Assembly (NCBI GenBank): GCA_039805165.1
Contig: JBDLUS010000048.1
Location: 1-11,296 of the forward strand
Length of the DNA: 11,296 nt
From: CAIZGX01 sp039805165
GTDB lineage: Bacteria; Bacteroidota; Bacteroidia; Flavobacteriales_D; Sanyastnellaceae
Direction: 5' to 3'
This document shows, one piece after another, positions 1 through 7,667 of this stretch. Position numbers and translations under genes: made by a program. The first letter of the stretch is position 1; every line of letters starts with the position of its first letter. Under the pieces are notes generated by a model, which was not told where the DNA came from, searched no databases, and was given only the letters and a program-made list of their open reading frames with translations.

Positions 1-2278
1 AAGAACATCTGCTTTCAGAGGAGTTGTGAAATATAATGTGTACGACCAAATTGACATGCTCTTTTCATGCGGTCCCAGTGGCTACAAAAACTACCTCGTA
101 GCAAGACCAGGATCAAACCTCTCGAATTTTGGCTTTTCCTTTGAAGGCCAAAGTTCAATATCAATTGATAATTCAGGAAATCTTGTAATTGGAATGGGGG
201 TAGAAAACCTAACTCAACTAGCACCATTGGCCTATTCACTCGATGAAACGTCTGGTGAGCTTACCTTATTGAGTTGGCAGCCGACGTATTCAATATCCGA
301 TAATATTGTTAAACTCGAATCACTACAAGCTTATAACGGAGTTTTGGTAATAACGTTTGAACAAGCTTCCTCGGAAATTCAAACCGTCGAGTCAGTAGGG
401 AATTTAGATTGGAGCACGTTTATTGGTAATAATGGTGAAGACTATTCATTTGACGTGGTTGCAGATGCAAACGAGAATGTATGGGTGGTTGGTGAAGAGG
501 ATAGTTTTCCCTTCTCTGAAAGCAGCGGTTCAGTAACTATCAATATTGGCTTTCAGTTCATAGGTGATGCCTATGTTGCGAAATTTACTGATAATTGTCA
601 ATTTCAATACATGACAGTTTGGGGTGGTAATAACTATGATAGAGCCTACAGCGTTGATTTAGGAGAAAACAATGACCTATATGTTGTCGGATATACACAA
701 AGCCAAAATATTTCTGGATGGAATTTATCAGGTGTTAATTACAATACTTTTCAAGGAGGGATTAGCGATGGGTTTTTTTTGAAGCTGAATTCAAATGGCA
801 TCGTTCAGGCAGATAGTTATATCGGTGGTTTGGGCAATGATGTGTGCACAGGTGTCTCCTATAGATTTAATTCAAATGGCATTAAAGAAGTTTGGATTGC
901 GGGTTATGCAGATAATAATCAAAATTTCCCGATTAACTCAGATTCCAATTTATCCGGAGGTTATGCAGGAATGAATGATGGCTTTGTACTCAGGGTTAAC
1001 GGCTTAACAGATCAACTCATGGTTGGAAGATGGATTGGTAGCGCGGAGAATGACTTCATTACGGATATAGATGACACTCCAAGTGGACCTATATTTATTG
1101 GAATTACAAAAGCCCAAGGATACTCAACAGTAACGAATGCGCCAGCAAATGACGGTAAGTTTCCCAATTATGCTCCAAATCAAGAGTTTCAGCACACTTG
1201 GTTTGATTATTCTTCAAATGATTACGGAAATCACTTCCTAGGCCGAATAGATAACGTCTCTAACATGCTCAATTGGACAACGTTTTTCGGCGCATCAAAT
1301 CAAGGTTATAGTAATTTTCATAAGCCATGTATCGTGGCCCAAAATAACCAAACCTTCACCGGAGAGGTTTCAACAATATATATATGCGGTAATGTTCCTG
1401 CCGCAGGTTCTTCTGCTTTTCCTATCTATCAAAATTCGGGGAATTATAATCAATCAATTTTAGGCGGTCAAGACGATGCATTCATTGCATCTTTCAGGGC
1501 AAGTGGAGGGTCCTCGAATAACTCTACTATCCAACAATTATGGTGCAGCTTTTTTGGAGGCCATACCTACGAAAGTGCATTAGGTCTTGCTGTAGATAAA
1601 AACAGCAATGTTTTTATGACCGGGTGGTTTGCTGGGGCGAATCTTCAACTTTCAAACGACGTTTGCCAAGTTCCAAGTAATGGGGATTTTCCGATTTGTA
1701 ATTCCAGCAGCGCGAACTACATGGAAACGGACAATTTGAATTCAGATGAAATGAGAACTTTTATTGCGGGTTTTGATAAAAATTCTAATCTTCTCTGGAG
1801 TACTGAATTTGGCGACGGAGGACAGAATACCGGAAGATCAATGGCCGTAGGTAGCGATAAGTTATTCGTAACTGGAACCTCAAATAAGGCATGGACTCGG
1901 TTAGACTTCGATTCTAGCAGTAGTTTAGATTATTTTCAAAATTCTGTTTCGGGAATACAAGATGGAACCATAGCTAGATTTGACATTCCAATAATTACCG
2001 GGGTGGAAGAACTGAATGCTGAATTAAATTCAAATTTTGCAATAACCCTATATCCAAATCCTGCAAACAATATTTTACACATAACTTCAGATGGTTTCGA
2101 ATCCGATTTCAGCTTTAAAATTTTCAACTCCGTTGGACAAATTGTAGATAATAAAATTTTCAACACCGGTGTTAAGAATCTGAATGTGGATATCTCCAAA
2201 TTAAATTCAGGGGTTTACAGAATTGTTTTCTCATTAAACAACAATAATACTGTCTCATGTGGATTTGTAAAAGAATAA
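1..2278 (+). CDS. SBBP-repeat beta-propeller protein with T9SS sorting domain, 5' end cut by window
   Basis: Large secreted protein of unknown substrate. The frame is open from base 2 with no upstream stop, and the first visible residues (FRGVVKYNVYDQIDMLF, then YLVARPGS and FSFEGQ) look like the end of the domain that precedes SBBP repeats in Bacteroidota (DUF7948-like). The gene therefore starts outside the window and the GTG at 26 is not its start. Numbering from that GTG, seven repeats follow from about residue 129 to 655. Each has an (F/I)G-G-like turn, a VVGxT-like strand and a D(A/G)F(V/I)xxF strand, which fits a seven-bladed propeller. Residues 659-750 form a type A T9SS sorting domain (LYPNPANN, FNSVGQ, LNSGVYRI, end FVKE). 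By family knowledge it crosses the outer membrane by T9SS and is cell-attached or released. It overlaps the next gene by 22 bases. The role is unknown; adhesion or matrix function is only a guess. Confidence 0.9.
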   Translation, partial: RTSAFRGVVKYNVYDQIDMLFSCGPSGYKNYLVARPGSNLSNFGFSFEGQSSISIDNSGNLVIGMGVENLTQLAPLAYSLDETSGELTLLSWQPTYSISDNIVKLESLQAYNGVLVITFEQASSEIQTVESVGNLDWSTFIGNNGEDYSFDVVADANENVWVVGEEDSFPFSESSGSVTINIGFQFIGDAYVAKFTDNCQFQYMTVWGGNNYDRAYSVDLGENNDLYVVGYTQSQNISGWNLSGVNYNTFQGGISDGFFLKLNSNGIVQADSYIGGLGNDVCTGVSYRFNSNGIKEVWIAGYADNNQNFPINSDSNLSGGYAGMNDGFVLRVNGLTDQLMVGRWIGSAENDFITDIDDTPSGPIFIGITKAQGYSTVTNAPANDGKFPNYAPNQEFQHTWFDYSSNDYGNHFLGRIDNVSNMLNWTTFFGASNQGYSNFHKPCIVAQNNQTFTGEVSTIYICGNVPAAGSSAFPIYQNSGNYNQSILGGQDDAFIASFRASGGSSNNSTIQQLWCSFFGGHTYESALGLAVDKNSNVFMTGWFAGANLQLSNDVCQVPSNGDFPICNSSSANYMETDNLNSDEMRTFIAGFDKNSNLLWSTEFGDGGQNTGRSMAVGSDKLFVTGTSNKAWTRLDFDSSSSLDYFQNSVSGIQDGTIARFDIPIITGVEELNAELNSNFAITLYPNPANNILHITSDGFESDFSFKIFNSVGQIVDNKIFNTGVKNLNVDISKLNSGVYRIVFSLNNNNTVSCGFVKE

Positions 2279-3636
2279 CTTTCATCTTCACTTTCTCTCT
2301 AATCTCAATTACCCACCACGGACAATTGTGGTTGGATCTGGATTCAGGATTTAGATGTGGCCCTCATTTTTCTTATGTATATCAACTACTCGTCGATGAA
2401 GATAATAAAACAATTACGGCAGCGGGGTGGTTGACTACACTCGATTGTGAAGAGCTTTATGTGCCAGCGATATGGGACGGAAGTGATTGGACTAAAATAG
2501 GCGAACAAGGAGGAGCCGGAATTTTTAACCCGATAGGTAAATACGGCAATAGCTTATATGCTGGAAGTAGATATTTTGGAAATGATAAGACCCCATTTCT
2601 TCAATTCACGAATCATGGTTGGGACTCGGTTGCCACGGACATGAAGCTGTTTGATTTTAGTAGTTTCACAGAACTGAATGGCGAATTGTATGGTACAGTC
2701 CTTAGCTATTTTACTATTGCCGGTGATTCTGCAAATCTAGCTTTTAAGTGGAATGGAAATCACGTGCAACCGTTGGTAGATTTCTTTGCTGAAAACGCAA
2801 GTGGTCATTGTTTGGCCTTGTATCACGACACGCTTTTCGTTGGAGGACGTTTTTGGGACGATCAAAGGAATATCAATAACTTCGCTTCAATCTATGACGG
2901 AGATATACACCAAGTGGGACAAGGTTTCGGGATTGATGCGAATGTTATGTCGATGATTGTATACGATGACAAACTATGGCTTGGCGGCAGTTTTCTCGGA
3001 GCATATTTCGGAAAACCAGGATATGTCAATTTGGTATGTTACGATGGCGATTCCCTTCATCTTGCACCCAATCAAACCAACGGGCGTGTCGTGTCCATGG
3101 AAGTATATGAAAATGAGTTGTACCTCGCAGGTTGGTTTTCGGAAATTGACGGCATGGAATCACACGGTGTGGCTAAATTGAATCAGTTTGGTAGCTTCGC
3201 TCTGAATCCAGACACAATCTACAATTCTTACGACACGCCAGCATCAACCTTCCCAAATGTTGTCAGAGATATTACAATTATGAACGACACCCTTTATATC
3301 GCAGGTGACTTTAAAAGAATCGGCTCATGCGATAATCTTAATTCTATAGCAAAATTGAACAAGTCGCTTACAGGTAAAAACATTCCCCTGCATTCAAATT
3401 TCATCATATACCCCAATCCAACACAAGGAGATTTTATTCTTGAAACCAATAACTATTTTAATCAATCTGTTCCTATTCGCATGTATGATTCTTCTGGCCG
3501 TTTGGTATTAGAAGACACTTGGTTACTCGGAGAACGGCAGAAAAGAATTTCATTGTCTTCATTCAGCAACGGTGCGTATATCTTGCAACTAGAAACAAAC
3601 GGAGAAAAGTTGAGTAGGACAATTATTAAGGAATAG
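2257..3636 (+). CDS. Secreted kelch-like beta-propeller protein with T9SS sorting domain
   Basis: A 459-residue exported protein. The start ATG lies inside the previous gene and gives a signal peptide: MWICKR, a hydrophobic stretch ITFIFTFSLISIT, and probable cleavage after HHG before Gln23. Residues 40-370 contain about six or seven repeats ending in a strand such as LFVGGRF (193-199), LWLGGSF (240-246), LYLAGWF (288-294) and LYIAGDF (346-352), several followed by a YDGD-type turn; this looks like a propeller of the kelch or delta-60 style. Residues 380-459 are a type A T9SS sorting domain (IIYPNPTQG, MYDSSGR, FSNGAYILQL, end IIKE). No catalytic motif was recognised. The 22-base overlap with the upstream gene suggests co-transcription and possibly coupled translation. 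No Shine-Dalgarno sequence is seen, which is normal in Bacteroidota. The stop is TAG at 3634-3636. Family is fairly sure; function is unknown. Confidence 0.88.
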   Translation: MWICKRITFIFTFSLISITHHGQLWLDLDSGFRCGPHFSYVYQLLVDEDNKTITAAGWLTTLDCEELYVPAIWDGSDWTKIGEQGGAGIFNPIGKYGNSLYAGSRYFGNDKTPFLQFTNHGWDSVATDMKLFDFSSFTELNGELYGTVLSYFTIAGDSANLAFKWNGNHVQPLVDFFAENASGHCLALYHDTLFVGGRFWDDQRNINNFASIYDGDIHQVGQGFGIDANVMSMIVYDDKLWLGGSFLGAYFGKPGYVNLVCYDGDSLHLAPNQTNGRVVSMEVYENELYLAGWFSEIDGMESHGVAKLNQFGSFALNPDTIYNSYDTPASTFPNVVRDITIMNDTLYIAGDFKRIGSCDNLNSIAKLNKSLTGKNIPLHSNFIIYPNPTQGDFILETNNYFNQSVPIRMYDSSGRLVLEDTWLLGERQKRISLSSFSNGAYILQLETNGEKLSRTIIKE

Positions 3637-3638
3637 AG

Positions 3639-3660
3639 GAACTACGTAATTGGAACTGTT
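3639..3660 (+). repeat. Short copy of the 14-bp GAACTACGT repeat
   Basis: Three bases after the stop of the preceding gene, GAACTACGTAATTG is followed by GAACTGTT, so GAAC recurs at a 14-base step (3639 and 3653). The first 19 bases match the start of the tandem array at 4911 at 17 positions, in the same orientation. This makes it a diverged one-and-a-half-unit member of the same family, lying on the other side of the orphan gene. Confidence 0.7.
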
Positions 3661-3663
3661 TAA

Positions 3664-3703
3664 GCCATTCACCTCCTTGCAAGATTTCTTCAAACGGAAT
3701 GGC
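3664..3703. other. 7-bp inverted repeat, possible stem-loop or weak terminator
   Basis: GCCATTC at 3664-3670 is the exact reverse complement of GAATGGC at 3697-3703, with 26 bases between them that include the self-complementary CTTGCAAG. It follows the T9SS gene and precedes the orphan gene, where a terminator would be expected. There is no T-run after the right arm, so a classic intrinsic terminator is not supported, and a chance 7-bp pairing with a long loop is possible. The rest of the gap (3704-3790) is AT-rich and shows no clear TAnnTTTG box. Confidence 0.3.
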
Positions 3704-3790
3704 GCTGCCTAAGTATTTCTAAGCAAAGTATTGGAAGATCCTTTTAATTATCAACCCTTATAAAAATCATTTCATTACTACTAAACAAAA

Positions 3791-4741
3791 GTGATTATAC
3801 AAAGCAACAAACTAGAGCTTCATTATTATCTTTCTGAGGATTCACATTCAATGAATGCATTCGTTAGAAATGCTTGCGAAAAAGAATTATTGAGCATTTT
3901 CAAAGAAGTTATTACTTCACTCGACTTAAAAATCAAAATAGAAAGTGAAGCGTTCAAAGAAGGGGGACTCAGAGAAACGTGGAACTTTCTTGGCGAGAAC
4001 AGTGTTCAATTAATGTTCATCCTGACTATTGTTAGTACTCTTTTATCTAGAATCCCCATTGAAAATAAGGAACTCCTGGCCCTCCAAGTTAAAAATCTAA
4101 AACTCGACAACGAATTAAAAACATTTGAATTACAGAAAATAAAAAAGGAATTAAGTAGTAACGAAAAAATAACAGAAGAAGCAATTGATCGAACACTGGA
4201 AATTTTTGATAATGATTTCAAGATAACAAAGCACAAATCTAATTTCTATAAAAGATTAAATTCAGACTCCAAAATAACGAAGATCTCAACATCAAAATTT
4301 AACAATCAAAGCGAGCCTATTGATCAAGAAGCAACAGTTGAAAGAAGCCAATTCAAAAACTTTATATTGCATTCAAATGAGTTGCCACCAAACGTAGATA
4401 AAAATGCTTCAATAGATATTATTTCACCTGTATTGAAAAAGGGTACCTTTAAATGGAAGGGATTTTACAATGGAAAAATAATAAACTTTGAAATGAAGGA
4501 TAAGATATTCAATGAATCAGTCCTCAGCAAAAATATTGAGTTCATCAATGGCACCTCAATAAAATGTGTACTTCAACAATACAGAAAATTAGAAGACACA
4601 GGTCAAGAAAAAATTCACAAAAACAAAGTAACCACTGTCTTTGAAATTATTTCCAGCGAACAAAATATACATACAGAACAAGGTAAAAAACACAAACGTC
4701 TAGAAGAACAAAAAAACAACCAACTGAAATTCGATTTGTAG
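3791..4741 (+). CDS. Unrecognised protein with one membrane helix and coiled coil (orphan gene)
   Basis: A 316-residue protein that I do not recognise. Start: GTG at 3791, nine bases after an in-frame TAA (3782-3784); the next ATG (Met21) would remove a plausible N-terminal strand (KLELHYYL). Visible parts: an N-terminal segment (residues 1-67) with SHSMNAFVRNACEKELL and a helix to about 40; one hydrophobic helix at 71-89 (SVQLMFILTIVSTLLSRIP); a charged Leu-rich helix at about 92-125, probably coiled coil; a polar linker; a probable small beta domain at about 208-287 (GTFKWKGFYNGKIINFEMKD); and a Lys/Gln-rich tail. Topology suggests a single-pass inner-membrane protein without signal peptide. 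Sampled lines are about 27-30% G+C against about 45% in lptD, and the gene stands alone between repeats, so recent acquisition is plausible. Such orphans often belong to accessory or defence regions, but nothing here shows that function. Confidence 0.8.
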   Translation: MIIQSNKLELHYYLSEDSHSMNAFVRNACEKELLSIFKEVITSLDLKIKIESEAFKEGGLRETWNFLGENSVQLMFILTIVSTLLSRIPIENKELLALQVKNLKLDNELKTFELQKIKKELSSNEKITEEAIDRTLEIFDNDFKITKHKSNFYKRLNSDSKITKISTSKFNNQSEPIDQEATVERSQFKNFILHSNELPPNVDKNASIDIISPVLKKGTFKWKGFYNGKIINFEMKDKIFNESVLSKNIEFINGTSIKCVLQQYRKLEDTGQEKIHKNKVTTVFEIISSEQNIHTEQGKKHKRLEEQKNNQLKFDL

Positions 4742-4910
4742 CGAATTATCAATCGTTTCCATCTAATCCAAATGTCCTATAGTATTACCCCTTATTTGTT
4801 TGCAAAATCCAACTTCCGCCTAAAACAAACGTAACCAACTCTATTGCAACACCTTGTTTATTTCACTGGAAAATCCCTATTAGACAAATGAGCCCTTTAA
4901 ATTAGATGGT
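4742..4910. other. AT-rich intergenic stretch without recognised feature
   Basis: Between the orphan gene and the repeat array. No open frame of note, RNA gene, clear terminator or TAnnTTTG box was found on either strand. GATGGT at 4905-4910 pairs with ACCATC at 4996-5001 and so marks the left edge of the repeat array. Confidence 0.6.
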
Positions 4911-4994
4911 GAACTACGTTGTTGGAACTACGTTGTCTGAACTACGTTGTTAGAACTGCGTTGTTGAAACTACGTTGTGAGAACTTCGTTGTTA
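4911..4994 (+). repeat. 14-bp tandem repeat, six units
   Basis: Six head-to-tail units of exactly 14 bases start at 4911, 4925, 4939, 4953, 4967 and 4981, with consensus GAACTACGTTGTTR. A degenerate seventh follows at 4995. Each unit holds the short dyad AAC-NNC-GTT: the arms are unchanged in all six copies, while the middle base varies (A, A, A, G, A, T) and the last bases of the unit drift. The period is not a multiple of three, so the array is not coding. It is bracketed by the inverted pair GATGGT (4905-4910) and ACCATC (4996-5001). It may be a row of dyad protein-binding sites or a structured RNA. It lies between converging genes. Confidence 0.9.
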
Positions 4995-5001
4995 AACCAT
5001 C

Positions 5002-5095
5002 GTCGAAGACCCTCGCAACGTAGTTGCCCTCGTTTCAAAGAAACCCTCGCATAGCAATATGCCCTCGCAACGACAGTTGCCCTCGTCCTTCGGAC
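5002..5095. repeat. Array of six perfect short hairpins with constant CCTC linkers
   Basis: On the plus strand the stem-loops are GTC-GAA-GAC (5002-5010), GCAAC-GTA-GTTGC (5015-5027), GTTTC-AAA-GAAAC (5032-5044), GCATA-GCAA-TATGC (5049-5062), GCAAC-GACA-GTTGC (5067-5080) and GTCC-TTC-GGAC (5085-5095). Between each neighbouring pair lie exactly four bases, always CCTC (GAGG in the lptD transcript). Stems differ in sequence but every pair is intact, and each starts with G and ends with C. The last hairpin ends on the first plus-strand base of the lptD stop codon, so the array is the immediate 3' untranslated region of lptD. It may act as a terminator, an RNA stabiliser or a protein-binding RNA; there is no U-run typical of intrinsic terminators. 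No known family was recognised. Confidence 0.85.
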
Positions 5096-7614
5096 TAATA
5101 GAGCAAAGTCTCCTCTCCCAAATTCCCGCGCTTCTGCAACTTCAGATCTTGCAACAACGGCGACTTAATGTTCAGCTGAATGTAATAACTCTGACGAAGT
5201 CCGAATGGAACCACGTTCGCACTTAACTCCCAGCAATGTAAATCGACGTGCAGTCCGATAGTTGTCGTGGTCATTTCCTTCGCATTGAAATCGTAACCGC
5301 CGTTGAAGCTCAACGCCAAGCGTTTCGCGAAGGCAACATCGCCCATGAATGTCACCGCTTGCGTATAGATCGTGCTGTCGCGCTGTTGATCAACCAACCA
5401 CTTCTTGCTCATGCGCAAATTGTAATTCACACTCAAATTCCACGGAACATTAAAGTCAATAAGCGATGCTTGGTTGGTAGAAAGAATCTCTTGCTGCTGC
5501 GGTGTAACAGCCGGATTAGCCGACGTCTGATTAGAACTTGGCTTCGCCTGCTTGCTGCGCACAACAATTCCCATCGCCAAATTCGTTCCTTCCATGCGCG
5601 CAAAGCCTTTTCGCGATTCATTCAAAAACGTATCAATCTTCCTTCCCAGCGAATCGCGATCGTACATGCTGTATGAAGAGGAATAGTTCATGGTTAAGAA
5701 TTTCCCTATTGAAGTAAACGCTGAGAAATTCACGTTACTCCACTGAATGGAATCGGCCATGAAATTGCGCGACGCACTAGTTCTAAAGCTATCAATAAGC
5801 TTCACCTTCTTATACGACACCTTCGCAGAAGACTCGTCGCGAACCTTCGCTTCAATATTCTGATTAACCGAAAAATTCATGTTCGCGGTCTGCGCAGAAC
5901 TCGTGGGTGCAAACCGCGCCGCATCGAACACCGAATACCCCAAAAACTCGCCATTCACACCATAATAACCAAACTGCTGAAAGTTCTGATAAGGCGTATA
6001 CGAGAACCCCACCCTTGGCTGAATCAAGTGTCGAACCGCTTTAATCTTCTTCGCTCCCTTGCGCACATACGTTCCGTAAATGCGAGTGTCCGCAGATATC
6101 TGCGTAGACCAATTGCCCGCTGCTTTAAATCCGGATACCGTATCCAACTGCGCATCATTAATCGGAGAAACAACTTTCCACGTTCCATACCCCGTGAAGG
6201 TGGCAGACGGATTTAACGTTAAAAACTGTCCCAACTTCCACGAGGTACTCGCGGTGGTATTCATACGAACTCCGCTGGTGGCCTTGTTCAACAATTCACT
6301 CATCGTCAACTGTCCGAACTGCTGCTCATACGCCGACAATTGTTGCTCAGTATTCAACGAAGCATTAATTCCAATGGGAGACTTTGGAAAGACCTTCTTC
6401 AACAAATTAATACGCGATACGTTGAAGGCCGCAGATGGCAAGGTTATCTGAACCAATCGCGATTGCGTGTTCTGCGTGTGATTTGCTGAAAGTGCCAACG
6501 AGAAAGGTTTTCCGGGAAACGACTTCGACCATTGCACCGCAGAGTTGAAGGTGCTTGTTAAGAAGTCTTGCTGCGTAGCATTCAAGTTATTTCTGAAATT
6601 CTGTGAGCTTCCTAAATTCACATTCGCGTTGAACGATTCATTCGGACGAGCCTTCGGATCTTGCGAGTGATTCCAACGAATGTTGAAGGTCGACTGCTGA
6701 ATGTAATTCGGCAATTCACGGAAACCATTCTTATTTATTGTTCTCGAGATATTGAATGATCCTTGATACTTGTAGCGCTTTTTGTAATTCGTAATATTCT
6801 TAATGCTCCAAGACCCTCCGGTATAGACGTCGAACAACAACTTCGTATCCACGTGATCGTTAATGGGGAAGTAATATCCCAAATTCTGAACGAAGAATCC
6901 TTTCGCTCTTCCATTTCCATATCCAGGAATTAAAATTCCATACGTACTCTCTTTTTTATTCGGAAAGAATCCAAACGGTAATCCCAGCGGAACCGGCACT
7001 TTCCGGAATTGCAAATAGAGCGGTCCACTCACAATCTTTTCATTCGGAACAATAATGGCCTTCGACAATTGAAAATGGAAATGCGGATTCGGATTCGAAC
7101 ACGTAGTAAACTTTCCCTTCCGAATGTGAATGGTCTTGTCTACCTGCATCTTCGAAATGGCAGTATGCAAATACGCATCAGACTCTTCCGTGCGAACACC
7201 GTAACTGATTCCCCTTTTCGATTTAAAATTATATCCCAACGAATCTTCTTCGAACGATGTCTCTCCCTGCGTGAACACCGGTCTGCCCGTATACACGCCC
7301 ACCGAGTCTTTAAATCCTTTCGCAAAGGCAATGTTATCGGTCATGGAAAACGCAATGTATCCCGCCTTCAACTCTAAATCTCCATATGTAACGTAGGAAC
7401 CCAATCCGTATAAATACACGCGGTCGTTCACCAAATCCATAACGGTACTGTCTTTGCCATAGTAATGAACCTCCTCCATGGCTTGTTCTTCCGAAGAAAA
7501 ATAAAGGGTATCAACAGGCAATGGCGACAAGGAATCTGACTGCGCAAACAGCGGGTTCAATAAGGAGCTTATCAACACCACACACGTGAAAATTAGAGCG
7601 CGTCGGAAGTTCAT
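5095..7614 (-). CDS. lptD: LPS assembly outer-membrane protein LptD (OstA-like)
   Basis: Outer-membrane beta-barrel that, with LptE, inserts lipopolysaccharide into the outer leaflet. The start is taken as the ATG read from 7614, because it begins a good signal peptide (MNFRRALIFTCVVLISSLL, cleavage after PLFA before Gln25); a longer frame to 7749 would run into the divergent gene. Mature protein: OstA/LptA-like beta domain at about 45-170 (DRVYLYGLGSYVTYGDLEL), the FTTCSNPNPHF motif (169-179), then the LptD barrel (YGILIPGYG, NLGYYFPIND, VYTGGSWS) to the end. At 839 residues the length is normal for Bacteroidota LptD. The mature chain has only two cysteines, Cys172 and Cys794, the latter in LHCWEL near the end; one N-to-C disulfide is possible, against two in E. 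coli. A Ser/Gln/Pro-rich stretch (about 660-690) is probably a loop. LptE is not in the window. Confidence 0.93.
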   Translation of the reverse strand: MNFRRALIFTCVVLISSLLNPLFAQSDSLSPLPVDTLYFSSEEQAMEEVHYYGKDSTVMDLVNDRVYLYGLGSYVTYGDLELKAGYIAFSMTDNIAFAKGFKDSVGVYTGRPVFTQGETSFEEDSLGYNFKSKRGISYGVRTEESDAYLHTAISKMQVDKTIHIRKGKFTTCSNPNPHFHFQLSKAIIVPNEKIVSGPLYLQFRKVPVPLGLPFGFFPNKKESTYGILIPGYGNGRAKGFFVQNLGYYFPINDHVDTKLLFDVYTGGSWSIKNITNYKKRYKYQGSFNISRTINKNGFRELPNYIQQSTFNIRWNHSQDPKARPNESFNANVNLGSSQNFRNNLNATQQDFLTSTFNSAVQWSKSFPGKPFSLALSANHTQNTQSRLVQITLPSAAFNVSRINLLKKVFPKSPIGINASLNTEQQLSAYEQQFGQLTMSELLNKATSGVRMNTTASTSWKLGQFLTLNPSATFTGYGTWKVVSPINDAQLDTVSGFKAAGNWSTQISADTRIYGTYVRKGAKKIKAVRHLIQPRVGFSYTPYQNFQQFGYYGVNGEFLGYSVFDAARFAPTSSAQTANMNFSVNQNIEAKVRDESSAKVSYKKVKLIDSFRTSASRNFMADSIQWSNVNFSAFTSIGKFLTMNYSSSYSMYDRDSLGRKIDTFLNESRKGFARMEGTNLAMGIVVRSKQAKPSSNQTSANPAVTPQQQEILSTNQASLIDFNVPWNLSVNYNLRMSKKWLVDQQRDSTIYTQAVTFMGDVAFAKRLALSFNGGYDFNAKEMTTTTIGLHVDLHCWELSANVVPFGLRQSYYIQLNIKSPLLQDLKLQKRGNLGEETLLY

Positions 7615-7631
7615 GCCTTCACAAAGAAAAA

Positions 7632-7639
7632 TAGTTTTG
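7632..7639 (+). promoter_or_regulatory. Candidate -7 box for the amidase operon
   Basis: TAGTTTTG matches the Bacteroidota sigma-factor -7 consensus TAnnTTTG, 63 bases before the amidase ATG. No clean TTG-type -33 element is visible at the expected distance, so the call rests on the -7 match and position. Confidence 0.4.
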
Positions 7640-7659
7640 TTTAAATTGCGTTTACGTGT

Positions 7660-7667
7660 CAAATCTA
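7660..7667 (-). promoter_or_regulatory. Candidate -7 box for lptD
   Basis: Read on the minus strand, TAGATTTG matches TAnnTTTG and lies 45 bases upstream of the lptD ATG at 7614. The region about 20-25 bases further upstream is T-rich without a perfect -33 element. It faces the plus-strand candidate, so the two promoters would overlap within the 88-base gap. Confidence 0.42.

Noticed and set aside
4911..5001. Replication-origin iterons
   Set aside because: No rep or dnaA gene, DnaA boxes or AT-rich unwinding region beside the array; it lies between converging chromosomal genes.
4911..5095. CRISPR array
   Set aside because: Units are 14 or 17-18 bases with no unique spacers of 30 or more bases and no cas genes nearby.
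5002..5095. Classic rho-independent terminator
   Set aside because: No hairpin is followed by a T-run on either strand and the stems are short; termination is still possible by another route.
5248..5676. Plus-strand open frames inside lptD (also at 6080-6451 and 7009-7377)
   Set aside because: They lie antisense to a well-supported gene, and their translations are rich in Arg and Ile without any domain.
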